The notes under the pieces are model-generated. The model did no database searches, was not told where the DNA came from, and saw nothing but the letters and a program-made list of their open reading frames with translations. From Winogradskyella eximia (lineage in GTDB: Bacteria > Bacteroidota > Bacteroidia > Flavobacteriales > Flavobacteriaceae): a stretch of 64,000 nucleotides of DNA. Numbering within the stretch: position 1 is the stretch's first letter; each line of letters opens with the position of its first letter. The stretch lies in assembly GCF_003386165.1 (NCBI RefSeq), contig NZ_QRDV01000001.1:924085-988084 (forward strand). The letters are read 5' to 3'. Below are positions 34,858-43,913 of this stretch, one piece after another. Made by a program: the position numbers and the translations under genes.

Positions 34858-35736
34858 TTATTTCAATTCTACCTCTAAAATATTAGCATTATTTTTATTG
34901 GCTTCGTTAGCGATAAATAAGTGTCCTTTAGTGCTAAACGTTATACCTTCTGGTTGGGCAAAATCGTGTTTGTTTAAATTATACAATTTTAAAATTTCAC
35001 CATTTGAATGTAATATGAGAAGTTGTAAATTTTTACTATCTAACACATAAATATCTTGTGTTTGTGGATGCACAGCAATTGCAGAAGGTCTTAAAGTCTT
35101 TTCAACCTTTTTAGATTTAGAAGATTCTAATTTTTTCGATTTTAAATCAATATCAATTATAGGAACAGTATCAAAGCTTTTAGTTTGTAGAGGGATTTGA
35201 TAAATGTTTTTAATACGTTTTTTACCTAAATCCTTATCTTTTGGTGTTAGTAGTAATCTTTTGTTTTGCTTATCAAAAGTTAAACTTTCCATGTTATTCT
35301 TTTCAGTAAACGGAGTTTTAATTTTTGAAATTTTTCTGTCTTTAGAATTGTAGTCTAATATTTCATAAATAAGTCCATCACTGCGTAAAATATAGGCATC
35401 GTAGTTGTTTATGGTTATGTCTTCATAATCGCCAGCACCATCAAATTTTATATCATTTATTATTGTGTTTAGCTGGGTGTCATAAATGAAAATGTGACCC
35501 ATTTCATCTTGTACACATGCAAAGGTGTTTTCACTTAACCAAGCAATACCACTAACTTCTTCTAATATGTCTGGTAGTATTGACGTGTTTTTTATATTGT
35601 AGTTTTTAGACGTGTCTGTTTTAGGACTATCAGTATTTTGTTTGAATGTGTTGTGTGTTGAGCTTTTAAGAAATAATGTAATACAGATAAATAGAATCAA
35701 AACAATGACAATATTTAATGTTTTAGAAGTCTTCAT
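34858..35736 (-). CDS. SdiA-regulated-family beta-propeller protein, membrane anchored
   Basis: This 292-aa protein has an N-terminal hydrophobic anchor (residues 7-24) and a propeller resembling the SdiA-regulated/phytase-like family. Indicative stretches are EVSGIAWLSENTFACVQDE, GAGDYEDITI, AVHPQTQDIYVLDSK and FAQPEGITFSTKGHLFIANE. The acidic pattern suggests calcium binding. Biochemical function in the family is not established. Likely faces the periplasm. Confidence 0.8.
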   Translation of the reverse strand: MKTSKTLNIVIVLILFICITLFLKSSTHNTFKQNTDSPKTDTSKNYNIKNTSILPDILEEVSGIAWLSENTFACVQDEMGHIFIYDTQLNTIINDIKFDGAGDYEDITINNYDAYILRSDGLIYEILDYNSKDRKISKIKTPFTEKNNMESLTFDKQNKRLLLTPKDKDLGKKRIKNIYQIPLQTKSFDTVPIIDIDLKSKKLESSKSKKVEKTLRPSAIAVHPQTQDIYVLDSKNLQLLILHSNGEILKLYNLNKHDFAQPEGITFSTKGHLFIANEANKNNANILEVELK

Positions 35737-35915
35737 TTAGTTTTATTTTGGAGTAAATAATCCAATTAATTACAATATAAATAATATTTATTGGCTCAAA
35801 TGAGTTACTCAATTTAGAAAAGAAAAATGTGCGTTATTTTAACAATCATTTAGCACTTCTATCTTAATTTGTGTCAGAATTATAGATTTACTTTGTATAA
35901 TAATTACGAATAGAA

Positions 35916-36287
35916 ATGTTAAAAACGCTTTTTAATATAGTATTGATTTTTGTAGGCTTGGCAAATTCTGCCCATGCTTATGATTTTCAAGTATTAAATA
36001 GTGATTTAGAGCATTCTATAAGTACAGAAGCTTTAGGCGAAGTATACGAGAACGTTAATTCTCATCACTATTTTTTCGACCTACAAATTGAAAGTTTTAG
36101 TACCGTTTCTAATGCAGATACTGAGCCACCTCAACTTGAGGAAATTACTGTAAATAGTTATGGACTTAGTTGTCTTAGTAATTGTTTTTCTGCCTTACAT
36201 CACTCTCAATTTGTTAGAGCAGAGCACAGCAGCATAATTAATTTTCATTTAAGGGAAATCCTTTTTCCATTTCATTGTTTTTGGTAA
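35916..36287 (+). CDS. Small secreted protein of unknown function
   Basis: This 123-aa protein has a signal peptide (cleavage near AHA, residue 20). The mature part is His-rich (SHHYFF, LHHSQF, EHSS, FHLRE, FHCFW) with two Cys in LSCLSNCFSA, which may hint at metal binding, although no family is recognised. A structured three-stem element follows the stop within 6 bp. Confidence 0.6.
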   Translation: MLKTLFNIVLIFVGLANSAHAYDFQVLNSDLEHSISTEALGEVYENVNSHHYFFDLQIESFSTVSNADTEPPQLEEITVNSYGLSCLSNCFSALHHSQFVRAEHSSIINFHLREILFPFHCFW

Positions 36288-36292
36288 AATAG

Positions 36293-36360
36293 GTGTAAAA
36301 CATCATGCATTATATATGATGTCTTAATTATGGTATAAAATACCATATCAATTTTTACAC
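36293..36360. other. Three-stem folded element between two small genes
   Basis: The outer stem GTGTAAAA (36293-36300) pairs with TTTTACAC (36353-36360). Within it lie hairpin ACATCAT/ATGATGT (36300-36306, 36316-36322) and hairpin ATGGTAT/ATACCAT (36330-36336, 36340-36346). All three stems are perfect, giving a cloverleaf-like three-way junction of 68 nt. It could be a terminator, a leader RNA of the gene at 36388 or a small mobile repeat. Confidence 0.55.
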
Positions 36361-36387
36361 TTTAAATTTTATTAAAAAACAAATATC

Positions 36388-36927
36388 ATGGGAACAGGAT
36401 TAATTATTATCGATGTTATTATCATCGCTATTGTTATTTTACCTTTTGCTTTATTTATAAACGGAAGCAAAAAAAGATCAAGACAACTTCGTAACACGCT
36501 TAAGACAGAAGCAACAGAACATAATTGTAAATTAGATAAACTTGAAATACATGGTAACTACGCCATTGGTGTAGATACTTCTCAGCAAAAATTATTCTTT
36601 CATAGAAAAACGGAGACTGCTGTTTATTCTAAAGTTATCGATTTATCATCCGTTATGTCTTGTAAAACAACAAAAGAGACTAAACGTGTTAAGGATAAAA
36701 CAAAACATTATGATGTCGTTGAAAAAATAGGTTTGTCGTTTTATCATCGTAATCAAAACAATGACGCCTACGTTGAGTTTTATAACAATGACCTAATGAT
36801 TTTAAGTGACCAATTAGAAGTAGCTCAAAATTGGCAAGATTATTTAAATCAACTTTTATCATCAAAGGATCATACAATCGGTATACAAAACCAGAAACAT
36901 AGAGTTATAGCAGTAAATGCATCATAA
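36388..36927 (+). CDS. Single-pass membrane protein of unknown function
   Basis: This 179-aa protein has one N-terminal membrane segment (residues 4-26) and a basic stop-transfer (GSKKRSRQLR), so the bulk should be cytoplasmic. The rest is mixed alpha/beta (KLDKLEIHGNYAIGVDTSQQ, KVIDLSSVMSCKTTKE), perhaps PH-like, but no family is recognised. A convergent terminator separates it from the FUSC gene. Confidence 0.65.
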   Translation: MGTGLIIIDVIIIAIVILPFALFINGSKKRSRQLRNTLKTEATEHNCKLDKLEIHGNYAIGVDTSQQKLFFHRKTETAVYSKVIDLSSVMSCKTTKETKRVKDKTKHYDVVEKIGLSFYHRNQNNDAYVEFYNNDLMILSDQLEVAQNWQDYLNQLLSSKDHTIGIQNQKHRVIAVNAS

Positions 36928-36961
36928 TATAGGAAAACACGTTTTGTGATTCAGGAATAAG

Positions 36962-37003
36962 AAAAACTTCTTTTAAATTTATTTTGAAAGAAGTTTTCTT
37001 TTA
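36962..37003. terminator. Bidirectional intrinsic terminator
   Basis: AAAACTTCTTT (36963-36973) pairs perfectly with AAAGAAGTTTT (36987-36997), with T-rich DNA on the right and A-rich on the left. It lies between convergent genes ending at 36927 and 37044. Confidence 0.75.
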
Positions 37004-37043
37004 TAAAAATAATTCAAAGTCTAAAAAGTGGTTTTATAAGGTG

Positions 37044-39296
37044 TTAATTTATTTTGAATTTAGATGTTAAGGTGATCATCTTTTCACTTAAACTAAACAG
37101 CCAATACAGTTGTTCCCAAATTAAATGAGCTTCCTTATGCGTGTTTTCACTATCTGATTGCGAAATAACATTCTTAGTAATTCTATGAATAGGAAAATTA
37201 AACGGTTCAGGTTTAAAGATTGAATCGTTAGTTTTAGAATTTTCAAAATTAATAACCTTCAATTGAGAACAGATGATATCTAAATTGGCATTAATTTTTT
37301 CTGAAATTTTTTTAAAATCCTCTGATGCTTCAGAGGTTGAGTTATTTTGAATATAAATACTCAAGGATGCCAAAGACGCTAAGAAGCTATGATTAATGAC
37401 TACAAGCTCGTAAATGTCGTCAATATGGTTTTGTTTAGATTCTGGCTCTTGAGCCATACGCTGAAAAGCAGAACTTAAATTAGACATTTGTAAAAATGCC
37501 TCTTTTCTATTCACTTTTAAACTCGTTGGTACAAGACCTTTCTTTTGGTAATAATTGCTAATAGATTTAAAAAATGCAGTATTTGCTTTTAAAGCCGCTT
37601 TAATATTATCTCCAATTTCCATAAACGACCAAGCAGGTAAAAGCCAACGCATGGCCATATAAGATAATGCAGCACCAATTAATGTATCTAAAACTCGAAA
37701 TTGAATAACTGTTAAAATATTGGGCTCTAAAATGGCATAAATAAAAATGACACTTAAGGTTATAAAAGTCGCAGAGGCTTTGTAGTTTTTCTGCACCATA
37801 GAAAAGGCAACGACTAAAGAAAGTACGCCTAGCGCACCATAAATGTATGGATCGTTAACTATAAATACTAACCCACTCGCTAAAGCAGCACCAATTAGAG
37901 TTCCAATCATTCGGTCTTGTGATCGGGTTTTGGTAAGACCGTAACTAGGTCGCATTATTACGATTATTGTTAAAATAATCCAATATGGATTCTGAAAGTC
38001 GAAAAATAAACCAATACCATAACCCAACATTACTACAATTGACAACCGTAATGAGTGTTTAAAAATTGTAGATCTAAAACTGAGGTTTCTAAGTAATAAT
38101 TTAGGGCTATAATCTTGAGAGTCAATAAAACGCTTTAGCTTATCATTTTTTATATAATCATCTGAGGTTAATTGCGGATTACCCAACAACCATTTAATCT
38201 TTTTTAATTTTTCGAATTGCTTTTTCTGGTAGTCTAACAGATTCTGAAGCATTAAGTAACGCTCGTAATCTTCTAGGTGATTTTCATTTTTAAATTTTAA
38301 AAGATCACTTTCAAGTGCTTTAAAAGCATCAGAAAGGGCATTGTTTGACCTAAACAGCTTCGGCTTGTTAATATTTTTAGCAATAGACCGTAATTGAAGA
38401 GATAATTCGGAAATTAACTTCTGAAAATCAATTTTAAATTCAGGATGTTGAGCAAAAAGCACATCCATCTTGTCATAATTTACAGGATTGGCAATAGCAG
38501 CTTCTAAAATTTCAACCAATTGAATAAACACCAATAAACGTCTACTTTGATAGTTAGATTTTCCTGAGCTTTTTCGAGATAGTATTAATATTTCACGCAA
38601 GGTTTGGTGATGTTCCGTCAACTCACTTTGCAAGGTCATAAGTTGGGTTTGCAAAACATCTCTATCTGGTTGCTCACCTATGAGCTGCCTTCTGGTGTCT
38701 AAAAAATCTGCGGTTAATATAAAAGTTTGATTGAGAGTTTCTTCAGTTTGAGCCTTTGGATTGATGTAATACCATAACGTGGAGAGAAATAAATACCATA
38801 ATCCACCAACACCAATCAATATGGCATATTGATAGACTTCTAAAGAATCTGAGGTGTGTGCAAAGCTTAAAACTAATGCCAATAATCCAGAAAAGCTTAT
38901 TAATGATGCTCTAAATCCATAAATTGAAATAAAGGCAATACAAAAGGTTAAAAAGCCCAAAATAGGGAATAGTAAAAAATTTGAAATATTGAGATAGCCA
39001 CCAATAAAACTGATAACAACCACTAGTATCGCCGAAAAAAGAATTCCAACCTGTTTGTGTTTTAATCGACCACTAACATCACTAGGAGAACACCAAAACG
39101 CACCAAAACAAAGTGCAAGTCCAACTTCAAATTGATTGGTTACGATACCTAAAATAATAGGAGTTGTTACTGCAACACCAATTAATACAGCTTTTGAAAA
39201 ACTTGTACTTTTAAAGAATTCAAATAACTCTTTAGCGTGTTTAGAGATGAAAGTTAAAATGAGGTTTATAATTTTGAGTTTAAAACAAAGATACAA
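37044..39296 (-). CDS. FUSC/YccS-like inner-membrane protein
   Basis: This 750-aa protein has two hydrophobic bundles of about six segments each, near residues 35-175 and 395-530, each followed by a long helical cytoplasmic region. The second bundle carries the FUSC signature (NPYWIILTIIVIMRPSYGLTK, then RMIGTLIGA). This is the layout of YccS/YhfK and aromatic-acid efflux (AaeB-like) proteins. The transported compound is unknown. The first nine or so residues may not be part of the protein, since another Met lies inside. Confidence 0.82.
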   Translation of the reverse strand: MYLCFKLKIINLILTFISKHAKELFEFFKSTSFSKAVLIGVAVTTPIILGIVTNQFEVGLALCFGAFWCSPSDVSGRLKHKQVGILFSAILVVVISFIGGYLNISNFLLFPILGFLTFCIAFISIYGFRASLISFSGLLALVLSFAHTSDSLEVYQYAILIGVGGLWYLFLSTLWYYINPKAQTEETLNQTFILTADFLDTRRQLIGEQPDRDVLQTQLMTLQSELTEHHQTLREILILSRKSSGKSNYQSRRLLVFIQLVEILEAAIANPVNYDKMDVLFAQHPEFKIDFQKLISELSLQLRSIAKNINKPKLFRSNNALSDAFKALESDLLKFKNENHLEDYERYLMLQNLLDYQKKQFEKLKKIKWLLGNPQLTSDDYIKNDKLKRFIDSQDYSPKLLLRNLSFRSTIFKHSLRLSIVVMLGYGIGLFFDFQNPYWIILTIIVIMRPSYGLTKTRSQDRMIGTLIGAALASGLVFIVNDPYIYGALGVLSLVVAFSMVQKNYKASATFITLSVIFIYAILEPNILTVIQFRVLDTLIGAALSYMAMRWLLPAWSFMEIGDNIKAALKANTAFFKSISNYYQKKGLVPTSLKVNRKEAFLQMSNLSSAFQRMAQEPESKQNHIDDIYELVVINHSFLASLASLSIYIQNNSTSEASEDFKKISEKINANLDIICSQLKVINFENSKTNDSIFKPEPFNFPIHRITKNVISQSDSENTHKEAHLIWEQLYWLFSLSEKMITLTSKFKIN

Positions 39297-39340
39297 CTTG
39301 AGTAGAGAAGCGTGTTTTATTTATAACTAACAATTATAAG

Positions 39341-39389
39341 AAAAAAAATAGCTGTTAAATTTCACTAAAGCAATGAAATTTAACAGCTA
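39341..39389 (-). terminator. Strong intrinsic terminator of the GltB-like gene
   Basis: TAGCTGTTAAATTTCA (39349-39364) and TGAAATTTAACAGCTA (39374-39389) form a perfect 16-bp stem with a 9-nt loop. On the minus strand it is followed by a run of eight T residues. It lies 24 bp after the stop of the gene at 39413-41002. Confidence 0.9.
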
Positions 39390-39412
39390 AAAGAATATAA
39401 TAGGTAGGTGTA

Positions 39413-41002
39413 TTATTTCATAATACGAGTTAATTGAAAAAACTTTTTGTAATCTTCAGGTATTGTATCAATGTTTAATAAAGAACCTTCTTTCATAGGA
39501 GGATAAATATCATGGTACGTTTGTACATTATAAAGACCTACACGTTTACTTATATGGTCTCTTGTTAATTCTGCTGGACTATTTAGTCCTGCAGCAGCAA
39601 CAAGTTCTAAGAAACTATGAATTGTAGCTTCGTGGTAACGATTAGCTCTAGGTGCTTTATCATCTACCACCAAACCTTTAACTAAAGAGGCATTTTGTGT
39701 GGCCACACCAACAGGGCAAGTATTGGTATTACATTGTAAAGCTTGGATACAACCAATGGCTAACATCATAGCACGTGCACTATTACAGCCATCTGCGCCT
39801 AAGGCTAAAGCTCTTGCCATGTGGAAACCTGTAATTATTTTTCCGGCAACAATGACTTTTATATCTTTTCTAAGTCCAAAGCCAACTAAAGTATCGTGTA
39901 CAAATATTAAACCTTCTCTTAATGGCATTCCCATGGAATTAGAAAACTCAACAGGTGCAGCACCAGTTCCTCCTTCACCACCATCTACAGTAATGAAATC
40001 GGGTTGAATACCTGTAAAAATCATAGCTTCACAAAAATCCATAAATTCTTGTTTCCTTCCTAAGCAGAGTTTAAAACCAATAGGTTTTCCATCAGAAAGA
40101 TCTCTTAATTTTTTTATAAAATGCATAAACTGAATAGGATCAGAAAACGCGGAATGCGAAGGTGGTGAATGCACTGCAATACCAGGTTGTACGTGCCTGA
40201 TTTTAGCAATCTCTTCAGTGTTTTTTGAAGCAGGTAAAATACCACCATGCCCAGGTTTTGCACCTTGAGATAGTTTTATTTCTATCATCTTTACTTCTGG
40301 TCTTAAGGCATTTTGTTTAAATGTAGTTTCGTTAAAAGTACCATCATCATGTCTGCAACCAAAATAACCGGTTCCAACTTGCCAAATTAAATCTCCACCA
40401 TTTTTTAAATGATATTCACTAATTCCACCTTCACCTGTATTATGGGCAAAATTCCCCATCTTAGCACCTTTATTTAAAGCCAATACAGCGTTGTTACTTA
40501 AAGATCCAAAACTCATAGCCGAAATATTCAATAAGCTAGAAGAATAAGGTTGCTTACAATCCTTACCACCAATTAATAAACGTGGAAACTCACCAATATC
40601 CTTTGGGTTGGTTTTAGCATACATGGAGTGTTCTAGCCACTCATAGCCAGAATGGTAAAGATCCATTTGCGTACCAAAAGGTTCTGTGTCGTTTTCCCCT
40701 TTAGCTCTTCTGTATACTAGAGATCTAAGGATTCTATTTAGAGGTCTTCCTTGGGTATCTGTTTCAACAAAATATTGCATTATTTCTGGTCGAATAGATT
40801 CTAGTATATATCTAAATCTTCCTAGTAATGGAAAGTTTCGTCTAATGGTATGTGATGTTTGCATAATGTCAAAAACACCCATTATTACAAGTGGTCCAAC
40901 TATTAAAAAAGCCCATAGAATAGGCTTCCAAATAAAAGCTATTCCGATAATTACTGAAACAAGAACGACTGAAATAATAATAAAATACTCACGGACTTTC
41001 AT
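39413..41002 (-). CDS. FMN-binding glutamate synthase-like protein (GltB domain 2 family)
   Basis: This 529-aa protein has one or two N-terminal membrane segments (residues 5-45). A glutamate synthase FMN/TIM-barrel domain follows (ISAMSFGSLSNNAVLALNKG, NTGEGGISEYHLKNGGDLIW, IEIKLSQGAKPGHGGILP, DFITVDGGEGGTGAAP). The Cys cluster LQCNTNTCPVG fits the [3Fe-4S] site. It lacks the amidotransferase and C-terminal domains of GltB. It may transfer electrons or make glutamate from free ammonia; this stand-alone family is not well characterised. Expression is monocistronic given the strong terminator. Confidence 0.88.
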   Translation of the reverse strand: MKVREYFIIISVVLVSVIIGIAFIWKPILWAFLIVGPLVIMGVFDIMQTSHTIRRNFPLLGRFRYILESIRPEIMQYFVETDTQGRPLNRILRSLVYRRAKGENDTEPFGTQMDLYHSGYEWLEHSMYAKTNPKDIGEFPRLLIGGKDCKQPYSSSLLNISAMSFGSLSNNAVLALNKGAKMGNFAHNTGEGGISEYHLKNGGDLIWQVGTGYFGCRHDDGTFNETTFKQNALRPEVKMIEIKLSQGAKPGHGGILPASKNTEEIAKIRHVQPGIAVHSPPSHSAFSDPIQFMHFIKKLRDLSDGKPIGFKLCLGRKQEFMDFCEAMIFTGIQPDFITVDGGEGGTGAAPVEFSNSMGMPLREGLIFVHDTLVGFGLRKDIKVIVAGKIITGFHMARALALGADGCNSARAMMLAIGCIQALQCNTNTCPVGVATQNASLVKGLVVDDKAPRANRYHEATIHSFLELVAAAGLNSPAELTRDHISKRVGLYNVQTYHDIYPPMKEGSLLNIDTIPEDYKKFFQLTRIMK

Positions 41003-41320
41003 AGTGTCTACTTTAAATAAAGCGGTAAATATAAGATTACGTATTTTAATACTAAACTAAAAATGTATAGTTTATCTTTTTTTGCTGAATATATTTCGAA
41101 ATCAGTAATTCTTGTCACATATATTGTAATTCTGATAAAAATCGCTATCAGCAAAAAGTATGGCCTATAAAATGTTGTTTTTATTTTTTTGAAATATTGA
41201 TAATTCTATTTCTAGAGATAGATAACATTTAAAACTTCTTAAAGTCATCTTAATTATTTATTGTTATCACATTGAAATTTTATATTTGAAGTTAATTTTT
41301 TTCGAAATAAAACCTTTCAT
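41003..41320. other. Divergent intergenic region, inverted repeats only
   Basis: This 318-bp gap separates the GltB-like gene (-) and nhaA (+). No ORF is seen. TTTTTGCTGA (41079-41088) and TCAGCAAAAA (41148-41157) are a perfect 10-bp inverted repeat. Inside its right part, CTGATA (41132-41137) and TATCAG (41146-41151) form a competing hairpin. Both promoters must lie here. No known riboswitch was recognised. Confidence 0.45.
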
Positions 41321-42637
41321 ATGATAAAAAAAGTATTTCTCACACCATTCCAAAAATTCGTAAAAATTGAGAGCTTTAGTGGCATCTTATTAATGTTGGC
41401 TACAGTTTTAGCCTTAATTTGGGCAAATTCGCCCTATGGTGATGTGTACAGAGAAATATGGCAATATGAAATTGGTATTGTAACTGAATCTTTTGAGTTT
41501 AAAAAGCCCTTAATCTTATGGATAAACGATGGATTAATGGCGATATTCTTTTTTCTTATTGGTTTAGAAATAAAGAGAGAATTGTTAATCGGTGAACTCA
41601 ATTCTCCAAAAAAGATTGCTTTTCCGTTGGTAGGTGCCATAGGAGGAATGTTGGTTCCGGTTGTTTTCTTTCTTTTGCTAAATCAAAATCCAGATACTTT
41701 TAAAGGTTGGGGAATCCCAATGGCAACTGACATTGCATTTTCATTGGCAATTTTAAATGTTTTAGGAAAACGTGTTCCATTAAGTCTTAAGGTTTTTTTA
41801 ACTGCATTTGCGATTGTTGATGATATTGGAGCCGTTTTAGTAATCGCCTTATTTTATAGTGGTACAATTAATACAACATTGCTGTTAATAGCGTTAGTGA
41901 TGTTGTCGGTTTTGTATTTTCTTTCATACAGAGGTTATTATTCTAAATTCGTTATGTTTTTCTTCGGTATCATTATTTGGTTTTTATTTTTAAAATCCGG
42001 AATTCATCCAACAGTTGCAGGAATCTTGTTAGCATTTTCGGTTCCAATTAGACAAAAAATTGATACCAGTACATTTTTAGAACAGTTAGAGAAAGTTTAC
42101 AACGATATTAAAAATGCGAGTGTATTACAAAAACCGATTCTTTCTACTGAACAAATACAGCATATAGATGATTTGGAAGATTGGTCATCTAAATTTCAAT
42201 CTCCATTACAGCATTTAGAACATAACTTGCATGGTTGGGTGGCATATTTTATAATTCCAATTTTTGCACTTGCTAATGCTGGTGTGCTTATAGGTGGTTC
42301 CGATAATTTAGATACGGCATTAGTGACCAATATAGTTATTTGTTTAATTTTAGGAAAAGGGATTGGTATAACGTCTATAGTAATGCTTGCAAAAAAAATT
42401 AAGCTTATAGAAATACCAAATGATATTAGTTTTAAACAGATTTTAGGCGTTGCGTTTTTGGCTGGTATTGGGTTTACTATGGCTATCTTTATTGCGAGTT
42501 TAGCGTTTGCATCCACACCAGAATATGTAGATTCTGCTAAAATTGGTATTCTCTTAGGCTCTTTTATATCTGCCATTATTGGATATGTGATTTTACGCTT
42601 AGATTCAAAACCAAGTATTAGCCAGACAAGAGATTAA
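41321..42637 (+). CDS. nhaA: NhaA Na+/H+ antiporter
   Basis: This 438-aa inner-membrane exchanger exports Na+ for H+. Family-defining stretches are LIWANSPYG, FLIGLEIKRELLIGEL, MATDIAFSLAILNVLG (Asp equivalent to E. coli D133) and FAIVDDIGAVLVIALFY (the Asp-Asp pair equivalent to D163/D164). The length exceeds E. coli NhaA (388 aa) because of a polar insertion around residues 245-300, common in Bacteroidota members. It is suited to a saline habitat. It is transcribed alone. Confidence 0.95.
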   Translation: MIKKVFLTPFQKFVKIESFSGILLMLATVLALIWANSPYGDVYREIWQYEIGIVTESFEFKKPLILWINDGLMAIFFFLIGLEIKRELLIGELNSPKKIAFPLVGAIGGMLVPVVFFLLLNQNPDTFKGWGIPMATDIAFSLAILNVLGKRVPLSLKVFLTAFAIVDDIGAVLVIALFYSGTINTTLLLIALVMLSVLYFLSYRGYYSKFVMFFFGIIIWFLFLKSGIHPTVAGILLAFSVPIRQKIDTSTFLEQLEKVYNDIKNASVLQKPILSTEQIQHIDDLEDWSSKFQSPLQHLEHNLHGWVAYFIIPIFALANAGVLIGGSDNLDTALVTNIVICLILGKGIGITSIVMLAKKIKLIEIPNDISFKQILGVAFLAGIGFTMAIFIASLAFASTPEYVDSAKIGILLGSFISAIIGYVILRLDSKPSISQTRD

Positions 42638-42803
42638 GAATCTCTTTAAAACAAACGAAGAGTTCGTTTAAATGCTTGGAATTTATTTATCTTAATGGGC
42701 AATGTTTTATTGATTTTGTAAACTAAGTTTGATGATTAGGTTTCCAAATTATAGTCATTTCCGTAGTTAACGAAGATGTGATGAAAAATTATAAAGTAAA
42801 ATA

Positions 42804-43904
42804 ATGAGCACAACTGAACAAGCGTTAAAAGAACGGATTAAAGAACTGACTTGTCTTTATGAAGTATCTTCAATTATTGGAAATTCTAATGCCAAACTTT
42901 TAGAAGACACTTTAAGAGCTATTGCTTTTAGCTTAAAAAACGCATTTCAATATCCGGAAAAGACTGAGATTGTTATTAGCATAGAACAGCTTTTAATTAG
43001 CACTCACGCATCATGCACATCACCTGATGAAAATTTGATGATAGAATCAAAAATCAGTATTTTCAATGAAAACAAAGGTCAATTAATTGCATACTCTGAA
43101 GCTTCAAACTTTGAACAAATTAATTTTTTAAACGAAGAACAATTACTCTTAGATAATGTAGCAATCAAAATAGGTAGCTTGTTAGAACGTATTGAAATTC
43201 AGAAAAATGAAACATCCTTAAAACGGCAAATGGAACGTGCAGACCGTTTGGGAATATTGGGAGAAATTACTGCTGGTATTGCACACGAACTTAATACACC
43301 TTTAGCTAATATTTTGGGTTTTGCCGAATTGCTGAAAGATGATTTAAGTGCAAAAAGTGAGTCTACTGAAGATATTGATAAAATTATTCAGAATGCTATT
43401 TTCTCTAGGGAAGTGGTAAAGAAATTGATGTTTTTTGCTTGCGAAATGCCTCAAGAAAAGAAGCGCGTTAACATTGTACCTAATATTAAGAACGCGATTA
43501 ATTTATTAGATGCTACTTTTAGAAAAGAGCAAGTAAAATATATTGTAAAAATTGAAGAAGAGGAATTGTGGCTAAGAGCCGATCCTATTCAACTTACACA
43601 GATTATTTTTAATTTATTAATTAATGCAATATACTTTTCGCCTAAAAATGGATTAGTAACTATAGAAGCTAAATCAACAAAAAAAGATATTGTTTTAATG
43701 ATTTCTGATGAAGGAAAAGGTTTTGTAACTGAAGATTTAGATAAAATATTTCAACCATTTTTTACCACAAAACCAACAGGTGATGGCTCAGGCTTGGGGT
43801 TAAGTGTTGTGCATGGTATTGTGGCTTCCCATAAAGGAAGTATTGTTGCAGAAAACAATAAAAATAAAGGTGCTATATTTACAATAACACTTCCAAAAGA
43901 TTGA
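42804..43904 (+). CDS. Sensor histidine kinase of an NtrC-type pair
   Basis: This 366-aa protein has no membrane segment. The N-terminal 135 residues look GAF-like, opening with ALKERIKELTCLYEVSSII. HisKA has the phospho-acceptor in AGIAHELNTPLANILGF (His about 162). HATPase N box is IIFNLLINAIYFSP, with G boxes DEGKGF and GDGSGLGLSVVHG. It is followed after 9 bp by a sigma-54 activator with receiver domain, its evident partner. Cytoplasmic sensing, perhaps of redox or a ligand, is inferred. Confidence 0.9.
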   Translation: MSTTEQALKERIKELTCLYEVSSIIGNSNAKLLEDTLRAIAFSLKNAFQYPEKTEIVISIEQLLISTHASCTSPDENLMIESKISIFNENKGQLIAYSEASNFEQINFLNEEQLLLDNVAIKIGSLLERIEIQKNETSLKRQMERADRLGILGEITAGIAHELNTPLANILGFAELLKDDLSAKSESTEDIDKIIQNAIFSREVVKKLMFFACEMPQEKKRVNIVPNIKNAINLLDATFRKEQVKYIVKIEEEELWLRADPIQLTQIIFNLLINAIYFSPKNGLVTIEAKSTKKDIVLMISDEGKGFVTEDLDKIFQPFFTTKPTGDGSGLGLSVVHGIVASHKGSIVAENNKNKGAIFTITLPKD

Positions 43905-43913
43905 TTTTAAGCT

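Noticed and set aside
41160-41320. nhaA-associated RNA leader
   Set aside because: No match to a leader motif I know and no strong structure close to the start codon.
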